The translations under genes were made by a program, and so were the position numbers. 6,274 nt of DNA from the NCBI GenBank assembly GCA_002389785.1, contig DGQS01000095.1, positions 1 to 6,274 of the forward strand, given 5' to 3'. Below, piece after piece: positions 5,718-6,274 of this stretch. Origin of the DNA: Bacteroidetes bacterium UBA4408 (GTDB lineage: Bacteria; Bacteroidota; Bacteroidia; UBA4408). Numbering within the stretch: position 1 is the first letter of the stretch; every line of letters starts with the position of its first letter. Under the pieces are notes generated by a model, which searched no databases, was not told where the DNA came from, and worked only from the letters and a program-made list of their open reading frames with translations.

Positions 5718-6274
5718 TAGTAGTAACCGGTGCCGCAGGATTTATAGGTAGTTGCATGGTGAGTAAATTAAATGCAATGGGCAAATCTGATTTGTTGTTA
5801 GTGGATGATTTTACACCACTCGAAAAAATACCCAATCTTGCAGGCAAAAAATACAGCCAACAAATTGACCGTTCCGATTTTATTGATTGGTTCAAACAGC
5901 ATGCTTCTGAAGTTACCTTTGTTTACCATCTGGGAGCACGCACCGATACTACAGAGTTTAACGTTGATGTTTTCAATAAATTAAATTTGAATTACTCTAA
6001 ATACATTTGGGAAATTTGCGTTGAACACAACATTCCTTTAGTGTATGCTTCATCAGCGGCTACTTATGGTTTAGGCGAATGGGGCTATTCCGACAATCAT
6101 GAATTAGTTGAAAAGCTTAAACCTCTGAATCCATACGGTGATTCGAAAAATGATTTTGATAAATGGGTGCTTCAACAAACTAATTTTCCTCCTTTTTGGG
6201 CCGGTTTAAAATTTTTTAATGTGTATGGTCCAAATGAATTTCATAAAGCACGCATGGCTTCTGTAATTTTTCAT
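5714..6274 (+). CDS. hldD: ADP-L-glycero-D-manno-heptose 6-epimerase (HldD/RfaD), 5' part
   Basis: HldD inverts C6 of ADP-D-glycero-D-manno-heptose to give the L-glycero form used in the lipopolysaccharide core. The window contains the first 187 codons of a protein usually about 310-320 residues long; the frame is open to the right edge. It is a short-chain dehydrogenase-type sugar epimerase. The nucleotide-binding GAAGFIGS is at 6-13, an acidic end of the second strand (Asp31-Asp32) follows, then GARTDTTE (74-81, matching GACSSTTE of E. coli HldD), YASSAATYG (111-119), the catalytic Y141-x3-K145 in NPYGDSKNDFD, and KFFNVYGPNEFHKARMASVIFH (166-187; here split as KFFNVYGPNE and FHKARMASVIFH), a signature of HldD. 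The ATG at 5714 overlaps the mqnD stop as ATGA, indicating co-transcription and likely translational coupling. No frameshift is seen in the visible part. Confidence 0.93.
   Translation, partial: MIVVTGAAGFIGSCMVSKLNAMGKSDLLLVDDFTPLEKIPNLAGKKYSQQIDRSDFIDWFKQHASEVTFVYHLGARTDTTEFNVDVFNKLNLNYSKYIWEICVEHNIPLVYASSAATYGLGEWGYSDNHELVEKLKPLNPYGDSKNDFDKWVLQQTNFPPFWAGLKFFNVYGPNEFHKARMASVIFH

Noticed and set aside
5680..5895. Minus-strand frame across the mqnD/hldD junction
   Set aside because: It overlaps two well-supported genes on the other strand and has no recognisable motif.
1..6274. CRISPR array, insertion sequence, prophage, toxin-antitoxin or defence system
   Set aside because: No regularly spaced repeats, transposase, integrase, terminal inverted repeats or small toxin-like gene pairs were seen; the genes are all core metabolic or membrane functions with similar base composition.

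Overview
The window looks like chromosomal housekeeping DNA from a member of the Bacteroidota. The reasons are a low GC content (estimated by eye at about 35%), promoter boxes of the Bacteroidota type TAnnTTTG upstream of four genes, no clear Shine-Dalgarno sequence before any start codon, and the gene set itself. The futalosine genes mqnB and mqnD point to a lineage that makes menaquinone by the futalosine route rather than the classical men route. A heptose-epimerase gene points to a Gram-negative envelope. The species cannot be named from this sequence.

Layout: everything left of about position 4060 that codes is on the minus strand, and everything to the right is on the plus strand. Reading the minus strand leftwards from 4041, there is a 6-pyruvoyl/6-carboxytetrahydropterin synthase family gene (queD-like), folE (GTP cyclohydrolase I), and a seven-helix Bax inhibitor-1 family membrane protein. 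These three end at a strong intrinsic terminator (2140-2177). Then come two separately spaced genes: a cytoplasmic DsbA/FrnE-like thiol oxidoreductase and fabD (malonyl-CoA:ACP transacylase). Positions 1-264 hold no recognisable gene, only two weak inverted repeats. Reading the plus strand from 4121, there are mqnB (futalosine hydrolase), mqnD (1,4-dihydroxy-6-naphthoate synthase) and the first 187 codons of hldD/rfaD (ADP-glycero-manno-heptose 6-epimerase), which runs off the right edge. These three are tightly packed (16 bp gap, then a 4 bp stop/start overlap) and probably form one transcript.

How the genes work together: FolE makes 7,8-dihydroneopterin triphosphate from GTP, which is the substrate of the QueD/PTPS-family enzyme, so the two are consecutive steps towards either queuosine or a biopterin-like compound. 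MqnB and MqnD act in one branch of menaquinone synthesis, with the cyclisation step (MqnC) between them encoded elsewhere. The 79 bp between queD and mqnB carries two oppositely directed promoters whose elements appear to interleave.

No exotic or undescribed system is visible. The points most worth a second look are the PTPS-like active-site spacing of the queD homologue, the interleaved divergent promoters, the start choice and repeats upstream of folE, and the forced TTG start of mqnD.
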